DNA from: Bacteroidales bacterium
GTDB taxonomy: Bacteria; Bacteroidota; Bacteroidia; Bacteroidales; F082
DNA: 64,000 nt
Assembly (NCBI GenBank): GCA_029983675.1
Contig: JASBYY010000007.1
Location: 1-64,000, forward strand
Reading direction: 5' to 3'
Shown: positions 38,506-47,644 of the stretch, piece after piece
Position numbering within the stretch: the stretch's first letter is position 1
Layout: every line of letters begins with the position of its first letter
Notes under the pieces: generated by a model
What the model was told of the DNA's origin: nothing
Databases searched by the model: none
Seen by the model: only the letters and a program-made list of their open reading frames with translations
Translations under genes and position numbers: made by a program

Positions 38506-40251
38506 TCAATCCGGTTGACCGACGGATCTTATCTCAATAGGAGTAAATCCAGTACTGCGCATCGCGATCATCTTTTGCAGCCGTGACAACAGCATCGGGA
38601 GGTCTTCTCTTTTCCTGACAGCATCAGCGTTGAAATGGATTACAACTTGTTGGACAGGAAAGCCCTTACGCCGCTCAATGGTGCTGGCGACATCCTCTAC
38701 TGCGTTTTTCAACCCTATCTGGGTGAAAAAGCGAATGCAAAAAGCCTTGAGGTCGGCACGTGTGACAATTCTATCGTATGTCTGCAAAAAATACTTCGTC
38801 AGCATTTTCTTTTCCTCACGATCGACGAGTTCATTTTTCCCGCCGCCGGTTCTCATCAGCAAGCGGGTTTCCTTTTTTTCAAAATCCTTGGGTGGAACGA
38901 CAGATGCCGACATTTCGATGTCGTTGGCGTATGCCCCGTCGGTGAAAAGCGCCGACAGTTTGATAACTCCGGCAGCACCCGTACTTCGTTTCAGCAAGGC
39001 ATATACGCCCGATTTGGGCACCCCACTGTCTTTTACAACATTCAGGATGTCCTTTAACACGATTTCCAACCGGCGCGACTTATCGCTGTTCTGCAAGCCG
39101 TTGACCTGCTGAAAAGCATAAAAGTCTGATTCATAACGCTTGCTAAGTTCATTGGCAAGATTTACGAGTTCGTTCAAATTGAACCGCTCGTTACCAAAAC
39201 GGCGAATGACGATACGTTCGAAATCGTCCATCGAGATATCATCATCCATAACCAGCTGCATGAAATAATCCTGATGGTTGTTATCGGGCAACGTGCCGTG
39301 CGGTGTCTTAAAATGAATGTCATCATCCACTTCCCAACCGCTCTCATTTGAAATCTTGACCATTGGGGAAGCCTGCGACAACGAGAACTCCTTTTTGAGC
39401 ACGTTGACGATGGGGAAACTATTGATGACCAGGTTCTCCGTTCCGAAGTCAAAAGAAGAGGTGACACCGATAAATTCAAAGATTAAACTTATTGCCGATT
39501 CGTTGATGGGGCGATGATACCGGCTATCAACCATATAGAAATTGATATCGCGCGATGCCCACAAATCCGACCAAAGTTCAGCAGCATTGAACATCATGGC
39601 TTTGTTATACAGCATATTAGGTTCTGTAAACCATGAATTCAGCGGAAAGCGGTCATAATCCCAAGGCTTGATAAGCGGAATCTTTTCGTCACCCCAATAA
39701 ACATTGAGATCTTGTATCTTTACATTGTCCAGAAAGAACCCGACACTACTCAAGTCTGCATTTTCATCACTGACATCAAGCACCACATTCCACTTATCCG
39801 CCGACAATTTTCTTACTTTAGAGATCTTAGCTCCCAATATCTTGGTTCTGAAAAGTGGATGAAAGGGGAAACTCTCCCGGGTACGGATGGTTTCGCGTTT
39901 CAACAGAAAAGGATGGTTTTCGTCAACATAACACACCTCATCGTCTCCTGCCGTCTTTGCCGTTGTAATCATCGAGAACGACGGCATGGCCTGCGTCAGC
40001 TTATAGGGCAAAACCAAGTCTTCGAACTCATTCATCAGTCCAGCCTTCATCTCCTTCAACTCCTTATCAATTGCGTTCCCTTGGTGGACAAAAGCCGTTA
40101 GCAACAGGTTCATCATGGGGTCTTTCTCCAAGCCATAGAAAGGGGCGTTAGGATTGTCGCCATCCCATTTTCCTTCCCGTTTCCACAAATCAAGCACCTT
40201 GATCATCAAGGCATCGACTTGTCGCTGTATATCATATTCTTCGTACATCAT
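38506..40251 (-). CDS. tssF: T6SS baseplate protein TssF
   Basis: This 581-residue protein matches the TssF (VasA/ImpG) layout of Bacteroidota T6SS. The N-terminal YDIQRQVDALMIKVLDLWKR is followed by YGLEKDPMMNLLLTAFVHQ and a C-terminal part (RADLKAFCIRFF, then RRKGFPVQQVVIHF). TssF pairs with TssG and TssK to form the baseplate wedge around the VgrG hub. Its ATG at 40251 shares a base with the tssE stop (TAATG). It is the last gene of the operon. Confidence 0.82.
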   Translation of the reverse strand: MMYEEYDIQRQVDALMIKVLDLWKREGKWDGDNPNAPFYGLEKDPMMNLLLTAFVHQGNAIDKELKEMKAGLMNEFEDLVLPYKLTQAMPSFSMITTAKTAGDDEVCYVDENHPFLLKRETIRTRESFPFHPLFRTKILGAKISKVRKLSADKWNVVLDVSDENADLSSVGFFLDNVKIQDLNVYWGDEKIPLIKPWDYDRFPLNSWFTEPNMLYNKAMMFNAAELWSDLWASRDINFYMVDSRYHRPINESAISLIFEFIGVTSSFDFGTENLVINSFPIVNVLKKEFSLSQASPMVKISNESGWEVDDDIHFKTPHGTLPDNNHQDYFMQLVMDDDISMDDFERIVIRRFGNERFNLNELVNLANELSKRYESDFYAFQQVNGLQNSDKSRRLEIVLKDILNVVKDSGVPKSGVYALLKRSTGAAGVIKLSALFTDGAYANDIEMSASVVPPKDFEKKETRLLMRTGGGKNELVDREEKKMLTKYFLQTYDRIVTRADLKAFCIRFFTQIGLKNAVEDVASTIERRKGFPVQQVVIHFNADAVRKREDLPMLLSRLQKMIAMRSTGFTPIEIRSVGQPD

Positions 40252-40730
40252 TACCAGACTTTTGTTTTAAATTCGTATGAATAAAAAGTATTGTTACCAT
40301 CCGCCAGTCTTCCGGTGACCATAATTCGGACCTTGCTGCAATGGTCCTGAAAATCCATTATGACATTGACATCAAACAAACGTTTCTCATAACGTTCGAT
40401 GGTGAGTTTCAGTTCTCGCGAAAAGGTGTCTTCGTTCTTGCTGTTTCCGATAATCTTCTTGAAATAGAGCGGATTGCGAATAGAGGAGAGCAAGTTGGCT
40501 TCGTTTGCCAAAGAAGAAGATTTCAAGCTCTCCATGAACCTCGCCTTGTCAACGCTAAACGATTCATAGCGAAAATCCTCCAATGCAAAACCAAAGTCAC
40601 TATCGGCTATGCAACTGTATTTATCCGATGCGATCAGCAGGTCGAGGAAGGCATCTACCGACTTTTTCATGCTGACATCACCTGTTTCGGTGACCGGATA
40701 GTGTATTTTCAATGGTATCTTTACAAACAT
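40251..40730 (-). CDS. tssE: T6SS baseplate protein TssE (gp25-like)
   Basis: This 159-residue protein is of typical length for the phage gp25-like TssE. The C-terminal half has the family pattern RELKLTIERYEKRLFDVNVIMDF. TssE joins baseplate wedges to the start of the sheath. Its start is 8 bp after the tssK stop, and its stop overlaps the tssF start. Confidence 0.7.
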   Translation of the reverse strand: MFVKIPLKIHYPVTETGDVSMKKSVDAFLDLLIASDKYSCIADSDFGFALEDFRYESFSVDKARFMESLKSSSLANEANLLSSIRNPLYFKKIIGNSKNEDTFSRELKLTIERYEKRLFDVNVIMDFQDHCSKVRIMVTGRLADGNNTFYSYEFKTKVW

Positions 40731-40738
40731 TTCAATAA

Positions 40739-41602
40739 TTATATAATCGGTGTAAACACTTCTTCAGCCGGTTCAGGGTTGTCTTCCTTTTTCGGACTCA
40801 AGTCGGTCATGGCTCCAAGCGCGTCATTCGAAAAAGAGATAAAGCCATTCAAGTAGCGTTCTGCATCGAACGGGCTGAAAGGCACCGTTTCGGGTCGATT
40901 TCCATAAAGGGTGTAACTAAGAAAAGAAACGACTTTTTCACAAATACCGGCCAAATCCTTTGGCCCATCATCCACCGAAAACAAATCGACCTGGTCTATC
41001 ACCATCCTCAAGATGATATTGTTGTCGATTAGCGACAGGTTCTCATGCGCCAACAGACTGCCAAGACACTGTTTCACTTCATTGAATTTTTCCATCAACA
41101 CAATGGAACTTCTAATCGACACCATGGGTGGCACATAGTCCTTATACACCGCCCATTTCCTATTGCCTCCGATAAGTTTCAGCAACGGGATAGCGTTTCT
41201 GATTTCCGATAATGCCTTAAAATCGAATTTACATTCATTTTCGATGTATCTAAGATCTCCCTTTTCAAAGGTGACGGTGTTGTCCTGTAACTCAACGGTA
41301 AAATACATCTCGCACCCATCTTTCATAGGAATGGGATAACATTGCGAAGCATTGGATTCCAGCACCACCACCTGACCGGTCGGGAGCAACGCACAGCATT
41401 GTATCTGATTGATGTACAAAGCGTTTCCTACAATTTCATAATCAATGGAAAACTTGGTTTTAGGAATGATGCCAAACGTCTTTGCTGACAATATCTTTCG
41501 CAGCATCATGCGGTTTTCGGCAATTGCATTTTCCATTTCTATGAAAGTCTGCGGCGTTATCTCCATTCCGGAATGCCAATCAATTCTAATATCAGTATTC
41601 AT
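40739..41602 (-). CDS. tssK: T6SS baseplate-membrane linker TssK
   Basis: This 287-residue protein begins IRIDWHSGMEITPQTF, matching the conserved TssK N-terminus (W..GM..TPQ.F). The ATG at 41602 is preferred: an upstream TTG at 41620 overlaps the tssG stop but adds only six residues. In other systems TssK docks the baseplate onto the membrane complex. Here the usual membrane partners are missing, so its partner is a key question. It is shorter than the proteobacterial form (about 440 residues), as is normal in Bacteroidota. Confidence 0.78.
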   Translation of the reverse strand: MNTDIRIDWHSGMEITPQTFIEMENAIAENRMMLRKILSAKTFGIIPKTKFSIDYEIVGNALYINQIQCCALLPTGQVVVLESNASQCYPIPMKDGCEMYFTVELQDNTVTFEKGDLRYIENECKFDFKALSEIRNAIPLLKLIGGNRKWAVYKDYVPPMVSIRSSIVLMEKFNEVKQCLGSLLAHENLSLIDNNIILRMVIDQVDLFSVDDGPKDLAGICEKVVSFLSYTLYGNRPETVPFSPFDAERYLNGFISFSNDALGAMTDLSPKKEDNPEPAEEVFTPII

Positions 41603-41616
41603 AATGTGTTCTATTA

Positions 41617-42390
41617 TCAAATTTGCGTGTTATAGTCAAGCACCAAGGGCTGTTTTTCCTCCAGCACAAAGACTTGCGCTTTGTCTTTTACTTTGTAGGT
41701 ACAAATCGTATCCATGCTCAGGAACCAATACTGCACGAAATCGAACAACGGTTTGAGTTGGTTGGTAAACTCATCGTAACGCCGGCGGTCCAGTCCCTGC
41801 TTATGAATAACAAAGAGCAAGTCATTACTACTCAAGAGACGATGTTCCACCTTGCAGTTCAACAAGTTGGACAAAAGTCGAGCGATAAGCAACAGATCGC
41901 CTCTAATTCTTGAAGCATGAATAATCAGTGGCGCCAGCTCCTGCACAAACGGGCTTTCTTCTTCCAGAATATTGTAGTCAAAATACATGAGCAGAAAGTC
42001 GGCTATTTTGTGTTCCAGCACCATGTTGGTGGTCTTCTCAACACGAAGAGAAGCATTGAACAACATGGAGTCAAAAGGCATGAAAAAGGACTTTATGAGA
42101 TCCCTCTCTTCATAGATTTTTTCGAGTTTTTTCGAGAAACTGTAATTCTCCAAGAAACGCAGTTCCGAGTCGGAAAAAAACATCCTCTCGGGCAAAACAT
42201 CAAAGATGCCGTTTCTCGAAGTCCTCACCGTTTGTTGCTCTGCTTCACAGGATTTCAAATCGTCGGTATAGTTCCGGTAGAAAAAACCGGCGTGGTTCAC
42301 CTCCCAATTGCTTATCTCGGGGTAATGAACGGCCAGCCAGGTTTCCGCTTTGGCATCTGCCATGTCGATAATGCCTTTTTCAGTAATCAT
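41617..42390 (-). CDS. tssG: T6SS baseplate protein TssG
   Basis: This 257-residue protein sits between the E1 gene and tssK. Its size, helix pattern and position next to tssK/tssE/tssF point to TssG (VasB/ImpH) of the Bacteroidota type. Strong sequence motifs are few. MADAKAETW nine codons downstream is an alternative start. The assignment rests partly on synteny. Confidence 0.7.
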   Translation of the reverse strand: MITEKGIIDMADAKAETWLAVHYPEISNWEVNHAGFFYRNYTDDLKSCEAEQQTVRTSRNGIFDVLPERMFFSDSELRFLENYSFSKKLEKIYEERDLIKSFFMPFDSMLFNASLRVEKTTNMVLEHKIADFLLMYFDYNILEEESPFVQELAPLIIHASRIRGDLLLIARLLSNLLNCKVEHRLLSSNDLLFVIHKQGLDRRRYDEFTNQLKPLFDFVQYWFLSMDTICTYKVKDKAQVFVLEEKQPLVLDYNTQI

Positions 42391-42406
42391 AATCCATCAA
42401 AATTCG

Positions 42407-43651
42407 TCATTCATTCAAGTTAAAAGGAAAACGATTTTCATCAGCCGCCAGTTCAACATGATAGATGCCTTTTTCGGTACTGACTTCTATGACATCGTAG
42501 TGTGGAATGCCTATTTCTCTCAATGTAAGCCTTTTGTACGGAAAGTTCTCATCGATGTTTTCGTAGGCATTCTGATTCAGTTCGGAACGCGAGCTGGTGT
42601 AAAGGTCATAGTTGCTGTCAACATAATCCGGAATTTTCGACTCCGGCAGCATCGGCGTGAAACGCTGGTTGTTATGTCGCGACACGATGATATCGACAAA
42701 CTTGTCGTTTCTCAGGTTGATTTCAACATCTTTCACCGTGAGTGCCTCTTTCAGCATCAGAAACGCATCTGAAATGCGCGTATCGGCTCCTAATTTCGGA
42801 ATGCGGAGCACCTCGTCCCAACATTCATGCGACGGACAGTCGTCGTCAAAAGCCGCCGAATCATAAACCGAAACCTTGTTGTGCATCCCTTCATAATGGA
42901 ACCATTTTCCCGTCAAGGTGGAAAAGACTCCTTCTCTGACTTCTTCCTTATGGATCAGTTTCATTGCTTCCTGCACCTGCACGGCGCCAATGATAGAGGC
43001 AATGACCGGTGTTGTGGGAGTGCGTCCTAAATCCTCGTTCCGATGGGCAATGCCTGCGCAAGACAACTGCATGAAGATGTTCATTTTGGCATTTTCGGTG
43101 AGACCGCACTCGTAGCAGTTCTCTCCCTGCCGGTAAACGCGAACACTTCCTGTCAGGTTCTCAATGCCGCCCTCCACCCAAGGCACATTCGCCCTCATGC
43201 AAAGACGGTTCAATTGCATGCGCGCCAAACGGCTGTCAAGACATCCTATGACCACATCCATCTTGCGATAGACACCCAGGCCAACATCAGCATCCAAACG
43301 TCCGCAAACATATTGCACATTGATGTTCGGATTGATTTCTTTGACTTTACGCGCCGCCACTTCAGATTTATATAAACCCTTATCTGCATCAGCCTCCCTA
43401 AAAAGCACCGAACGGGTAAGATTGGAATACTCTATGGTGTCGAAATCAACAATGACAATATTGCCCACGCCGAACAAAGCTAAGTTTTTCAGCACTTCGT
43501 TGCCCAAAGCACCGGCTCCGACGACCATTACTTTGGCTTTTTTCACCACGTCCGTCTGATACCACGACAACAAGTCGAACACTTCCTTGCCCCACTCTTT
43601 TTTCACTTTTTCTTCCTTTTTTTCTTCTTCCATACCATCAAAACTTTCCAT
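42407..43651 (-). CDS. E1-like ubiquitin-activating enzyme (ThiF/MoeB fold)
   Basis: This 414-residue E1-like enzyme should adenylate the C-terminus of a ubiquitin-like protein and pass it to a cysteine. Visible features are the nucleotide-binding GAGALG (G45-G50), D69/D71 in VDFDTIEYSNLTR with R80, and CLDS (D139). A zinc site is formed by C179xxC182 and C272x4C277. LSCAGIA with C198 precedes RTPTTPVIASIIGAVQVQEA, the place of the catalytic cysteine in E1s. Residues about 285-414 form an extra C-terminal domain ending YKRLTLREIGIPHYDVIEV, which may be a ubiquitin-fold/E2-binding domain. It starts 2 bp after the outer membrane gene and ends 16 bp before tssG, so it lies firmly inside the T6SS operon. 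Confidence 0.88.
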   Translation of the reverse strand: MESFDGMEEEKKEEKVKKEWGKEVFDLLSWYQTDVVKKAKVMVVGAGALGNEVLKNLALFGVGNIVIVDFDTIEYSNLTRSVLFREADADKGLYKSEVAARKVKEINPNINVQYVCGRLDADVGLGVYRKMDVVIGCLDSRLARMQLNRLCMRANVPWVEGGIENLTGSVRVYRQGENCYECGLTENAKMNIFMQLSCAGIAHRNEDLGRTPTTPVIASIIGAVQVQEAMKLIHKEEVREGVFSTLTGKWFHYEGMHNKVSVYDSAAFDDDCPSHECWDEVLRIPKLGADTRISDAFLMLKEALTVKDVEINLRNDKFVDIIVSRHNNQRFTPMLPESKIPDYVDSNYDLYTSSRSELNQNAYENIDENFPYKRLTLREIGIPHYDVIEVSTEKGIYHVELAADENRFPFNLNE

Positions 43652-43653
43652 GA

Positions 43654-45255
43654 TTATCTCAATATGTAGATAAAACCCAGCTCCACCATAGGGATTAACA
43701 CTCGCGGGTTTCCTAATAACAGATTGCTTTTCCCGGAGACAAAAGCCTTGTCAGAGGCTGTCTTTTTCTCCGATGAAAGCGGCAGCAAAGCGCCTTCGCA
43801 CTTCAAGCCTGCTTTGAGCACCACGTCGGACGGATGCGAATGTGAAGCCAGACAGCCGATTGGAATGTAAGTGCCAAATGCCATGCTTCCATACAAATTA
43901 AAGCTCTTCAGTTCCGGATTCACGCCCTCATAACCCTTCACATTATTTTCAAAGCCAAGCTCGCTGATATTCTCCAAGGTGACATCCCATTGTGGATAAT
44001 AGCCTTTCAAAGAATAAGTCCCTTCACCTTCAAACTTTCCATTGACCTTGATGGAAGCCATCAGACCCACTGAAAGATACGCTGTAATCCTGTCTCTTGC
44101 CGGTTGCCCGAAGCAAATAGCGACCGGAATATCGAAATAGGTCAACGACAACGCTTCTTTCATATCCGAAAAAGAATACAGCGCATTGTAGGAATTACCA
44201 TCGACATCCGTTTGGTTTTCAATGGTTTTCTGACACGCACCGATACTTATGTCCGTTTTGAACCAATGCACTCCCGCTCCTATTTCCATAGAAACAGAAA
44301 AGTTCTCTGCCAGCCGTTGCGTGCCGTAATAAAAATGGGATCCTCCTCCCATATTGATTGTTTTCGCCCAGATTGCGTCAAGATCGGAAAAGCACACAAA
44401 GGCTGGGCCAGCTGCGACGGAAAGCCCCACAAAAGAAGCCTTTTCCTGTCTCGTCATGGCTTTGACCTTATCTTTCTCTGCCGCCATCTGTTTTTCACAA
44501 TCCTTTTGCTGCTCTACCAAACGCTGGTTAGCCTCTGCCAAGGTAGCATTGAGCAAACGGATGGTTTCTTCCTTTACAATCAACGAATCGCGAAAAGCTT
44601 TCTTCTCGCTCAAAGCCAAGTTTTCGTCAGCTTTGGCTTGAGCGCCAACTCCTACTGACTGTGTGTCGAATTGCTGATCCGTCTTTTGGTTAGATTGTTC
44701 CTGTTTTTCATTGTTTTCCAACAATTTTTGCGAACTTGCTTCAAGCGATTTATTGATGTTTTCAAGCCTATTGCAGGCTGCCGCCAAAGCCGTATTTTGC
44801 ACGTTCAAGTCATACAGTTGCCCATTCAATTTGGCAATCTGGTCTTTTAAGGTCTGGACTTCCAAGTTTAAGGCCGCGGCCTTTTCTTTCAGCATTTCGA
44901 TTTCCGCCTCTTTTCCGGCAATCTGCCTCATGAAAACCTCCGAACCGTCTGAGCTTCTCCCATCTTGGCCTAATCCCATAATCTGTCCATTCAAATCCGC
45001 TATTGTTTTCTTTTGTTCTTCAATGGATTTGTTGACCCTACCAAGCTCTTTCTGCAAAACGTCAACTTTTGATTGCAACTCGTCAACCACTTGATATTTA
45101 ACATTTTCAATATAATCCTCCGCCGCACCTTTGTAATAATCAATCTTGATGGTTTTGCCATCCTTGGTCTTGCCACGGATTGTAGTAAGCTGAGACTGTG
45201 CGAACACGGAGAGGGTCGCCGTCATCAACAGGATTATTAGAAGTGACTTTTTCAT
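43654..45255 (-). CDS. Coiled-coil outer membrane beta-barrel protein
   Basis: This 533-residue protein has a signal peptide (ends VFAQ, residue 19), a long periplasmic coiled coil (about 45-280, heptad-rich) and a C-terminal part rich in alternating hydrophobic strands (about 290-533: SVAAGPAF, YLSVGLMASIKV, MVELGFIYIL). This suggests a small outer membrane barrel anchored by a long helical periplasmic stalk. I do not recognise the family. In the operon it is a candidate for the outer-membrane end of the T6SS trans-envelope complex, in place of the TssJ or TssQ/TssR-type proteins. Confidence 0.6.
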   Translation of the reverse strand: MKKSLLIILLMTATLSVFAQSQLTTIRGKTKDGKTIKIDYYKGAAEDYIENVKYQVVDELQSKVDVLQKELGRVNKSIEEQKKTIADLNGQIMGLGQDGRSSDGSEVFMRQIAGKEAEIEMLKEKAAALNLEVQTLKDQIAKLNGQLYDLNVQNTALAAACNRLENINKSLEASSQKLLENNEKQEQSNQKTDQQFDTQSVGVGAQAKADENLALSEKKAFRDSLIVKEETIRLLNATLAEANQRLVEQQKDCEKQMAAEKDKVKAMTRQEKASFVGLSVAAGPAFVCFSDLDAIWAKTINMGGGSHFYYGTQRLAENFSVSMEIGAGVHWFKTDISIGACQKTIENQTDVDGNSYNALYSFSDMKEALSLTYFDIPVAICFGQPARDRITAYLSVGLMASIKVNGKFEGEGTYSLKGYYPQWDVTLENISELGFENNVKGYEGVNPELKSFNLYGSMAFGTYIPIGCLASHSHPSDVVLKAGLKCEGALLPLSSEKKTASDKAFVSGKSNLLLGNPRVLIPMVELGFIYILR

Positions 45256-45301
45256 AACGACGGGTATTAAATGTTTCTAATTATCTCGCATGGGTTCACC
45301 A

Positions 45302-47644
45302 TCATTTGTCTTTTTCAACATAAGTGAACTTGGTATTGCCTATGGTAAAGCTGGCGCCATGATCGAGCAATATGGAATCGCCTTGCTTAAAGACCCGGTT
45401 TTCATTGCCGATCGTCGTTCCTTCCGTCAAAGCGAGGCAGTATGGATGATCGTTCTCAATGTACAGCTCGACTTGTTTGTCTTGAATTTGGTCGCTTGGG
45501 TCCCAACTCATCTCAATGACACAATCGCGCGACCTTCCGATGGTGACGTGGTTGGATCCTCCGGCCACATTCATCCACTTATAGATAGCGATATCGCGTT
45601 CCTTGGTCGGCCCTTCAATATGCAGAAAATAGTTTTCAGAGGAGAAGTGCACCAGAGCAATGGATGCTCCAAGTCCTGCCGCATACACCATGAACCCGAA
45701 CATGCCGATGACCTCCATTCGGATCAAATAGATAGCGACAAAGCTCAAAACCACGGAAATCAGGCCGCCAATAATAGCTTCCTTGAAGTCGATGTCGGTC
45801 TTATAAGACATGAGCCATGTGATGCCACAGCCGAAAAACAGCCACGGCACCCAGTCAATCCACAGGCAGTTGCCGCTTTTGCCAAGGGCGACAAACACGA
45901 CGGAACCCAGCAGAAAAGCCAGACAGCCAGTGATGCTGTTGCCGATGGAACGCGCCAGTATCAGCAACATGTTTTTCCAAGTCTTTTTCCGAAACTCAAT
46001 CAAATAACTGAACAGGAAAGTGGTGCTGAATCCGAGAACGATGCCACAGAGCAACAAGGGCTGTATCTTGTTCAGATACATGGTAAGCACCTTGTCGGTC
46101 TCCGCTCCATAGAACCAGCCGACCATTGTGGCAATCAGTTTGGGGAAAAGCCATTCGTAAGGAATTATGCGAAACAGCAACCACGCCACCAAACCGCCTA
46201 TGAGACCATAAATCAACCAAGAAGTGAAATACGGCGAGTTTCGCTCATCGGTGAGTTTCTTTCGGTTATAGTAGTAGATGCCGTCTTTACAGTTGTTGAT
46301 GCCGTATTCCGGACACCTGTCGTGGTTTTCCTCCCAGCATTCCCAGTGAACAGTATGCTTGCACTTGGTAACAACGGTGTCGCCTTCTTCAAAGTTATCC
46401 ATACAATAGTAACATTGCTGCCGTACGACTTGCTTTCCTATCTTATCCGTTACGGACAGCTTGTATTTTCTGACATATCTTTTCTTGAAAATCTGGTATC
46501 GTACATACGGCACAAGGAATTGCATGATCAAATATGCCACAATGATAAACACTATGCCAAACAAGGCTCCCCATAATAAAATAGCCGTGTTGCTCATTTC
46601 TTCGCCGGCATTGGGTGTCAAAGTGACGGGCTGCAAGGTGGAACCGAAAGAGTAATTCAACACGCCCTCTGATCGCGGTTTGCTCACATCAAGATGAAGC
46701 GCAAGCGGCTGTCCGTTGTAAATGGCTTTTTCTCCCACCGAAAAATACATGCGGTAATCCATGGCAATGGAATCGATGGCTCCGAGAAGTATCTGTTTCA
46801 ACGAATCGGTGGAGTACTCCGGGAAGAATTTCCCTTCAGGTGTGCTGTGACATATAAACCTGAACTCATTTTCCATCGTGGCGGTCAATGAATCACCAAA
46901 ATATATGCAATAGATCGCCTTCAGCTCATCCGGAATTTTCAGATATTCAGGATTGTTGAACAAAATCTTGTCATTGAAAAAAGTAGGGTCGGCCTCTTTC
47001 ATCACGTTTCCCGATAAGACGAACAGTATTTTATCCGTTGCCGTATCACAGCTCAATTCGAGGTTATGCGTAACGTCAGGGTAATAGCAATCCGCCTGAT
47101 CGGTATTGTTCATTTCCTGAATCTTAGAGATGAGGGAGGCATATATGGATTTTTCTCCTGAAGACTGCTCCGCCACATCGTCTCTTCTGACGTAGGCCCG
47201 GATGCCTTCGCCGCCAGCAACCCTTTCCGTAGCACTGACCGTCGAACTCATCGTGGAAATATACACCTTGACATAGTTTGGAAGGGCATCGACAAACGAG
47301 ACCAAGGCTTCGCGAAGCTTAAGATACTCCACTTCGTTCAACGACACTCCCTTATCGGCAAGGATGATAATACTCAGGTTTTTCGAAACGCATTTGCGGT
47401 CGCTGATGTCAAGAAGACTATCGATCACAAGGCGGATGGTGTCGCCGTTCGACCGTTCTTTCAGCCTGGCATTTTCAACTTTCAGACCGAAAACAGGCTC
47501 CTTATGACCATTCCTCATGAATTTGAAATCGACGAAACGCTCTGTTCCGTTGCTTTCGACCGATCCAAACTCGATCGTTGTCTGGGCTTGCAACATCAGG
47601 CCCGCCAACAAGAAAGCTAATAGTGTTATCCTTTTCATACTCAT
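45302..47644 (-). CDS. Membrane protein with vWA-like, RING-like and FHA domains (candidate E3-like)
   Basis: This 780-residue protein has a signal peptide (residues 1-21) and an N-terminal vWA-like domain (about 80-300) whose metal site is reduced to DKGVS (D97-S101). A membrane span at about 353-380 follows. On the cytoplasmic side lies a RING-like cysteine/histidine cluster (C411, C414, C428, H430, H433, C436, C444, C452), close to RING-H2 spacing. A block of about four to six further spans covers 474-668, and the FHA domain (about 686-776, TIGRSRDC) ends the protein. RING domains act as ubiquitin E3 ligases, and FHA domains read phosphothreonine and are known in T6SS control (Fha/TagH). 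The start at 47644 overlaps the JAMM gene stop as ATGA. The whole combination is unusual; E3 activity is an inference. Confidence 0.72.
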   Translation of the reverse strand: MSMKRITLLAFLLAGLMLQAQTTIEFGSVESNGTERFVDFKFMRNGHKEPVFGLKVENARLKERSNGDTIRLVIDSLLDISDRKCVSKNLSIIILADKGVSLNEVEYLKLREALVSFVDALPNYVKVYISTMSSTVSATERVAGGEGIRAYVRRDDVAEQSSGEKSIYASLISKIQEMNNTDQADCYYPDVTHNLELSCDTATDKILFVLSGNVMKEADPTFFNDKILFNNPEYLKIPDELKAIYCIYFGDSLTATMENEFRFICHSTPEGKFFPEYSTDSLKQILLGAIDSIAMDYRMYFSVGEKAIYNGQPLALHLDVSKPRSEGVLNYSFGSTLQPVTLTPNAGEEMSNTAILLWGALFGIVFIIVAYLIMQFLVPYVRYQIFKKRYVRKYKLSVTDKIGKQVVRQQCYYCMDNFEEGDTVVTKCKHTVHWECWEENHDRCPEYGINNCKDGIYYYNRKKLTDERNSPYFTSWLIYGLIGGLVAWLLFRIIPYEWLFPKLIATMVGWFYGAETDKVLTMYLNKIQPLLLCGIVLGFSTTFLFSYLIEFRKKTWKNMLLILARSIGNSITGCLAFLLGSVVFVALGKSGNCLWIDWVPWLFFGCGITWLMSYKTDIDFKEAIIGGLISVVLSFVAIYLIRMEVIGMFGFMVYAAGLGASIALVHFSSENYFLHIEGPTKERDIAIYKWMNVAGGSNHVTIGRSRDCVIEMSWDPSDQIQDKQVELYIENDHPYCLALTEGTTIGNENRVFKQGDSILLDHGASFTIGNTKFTYVEKDK

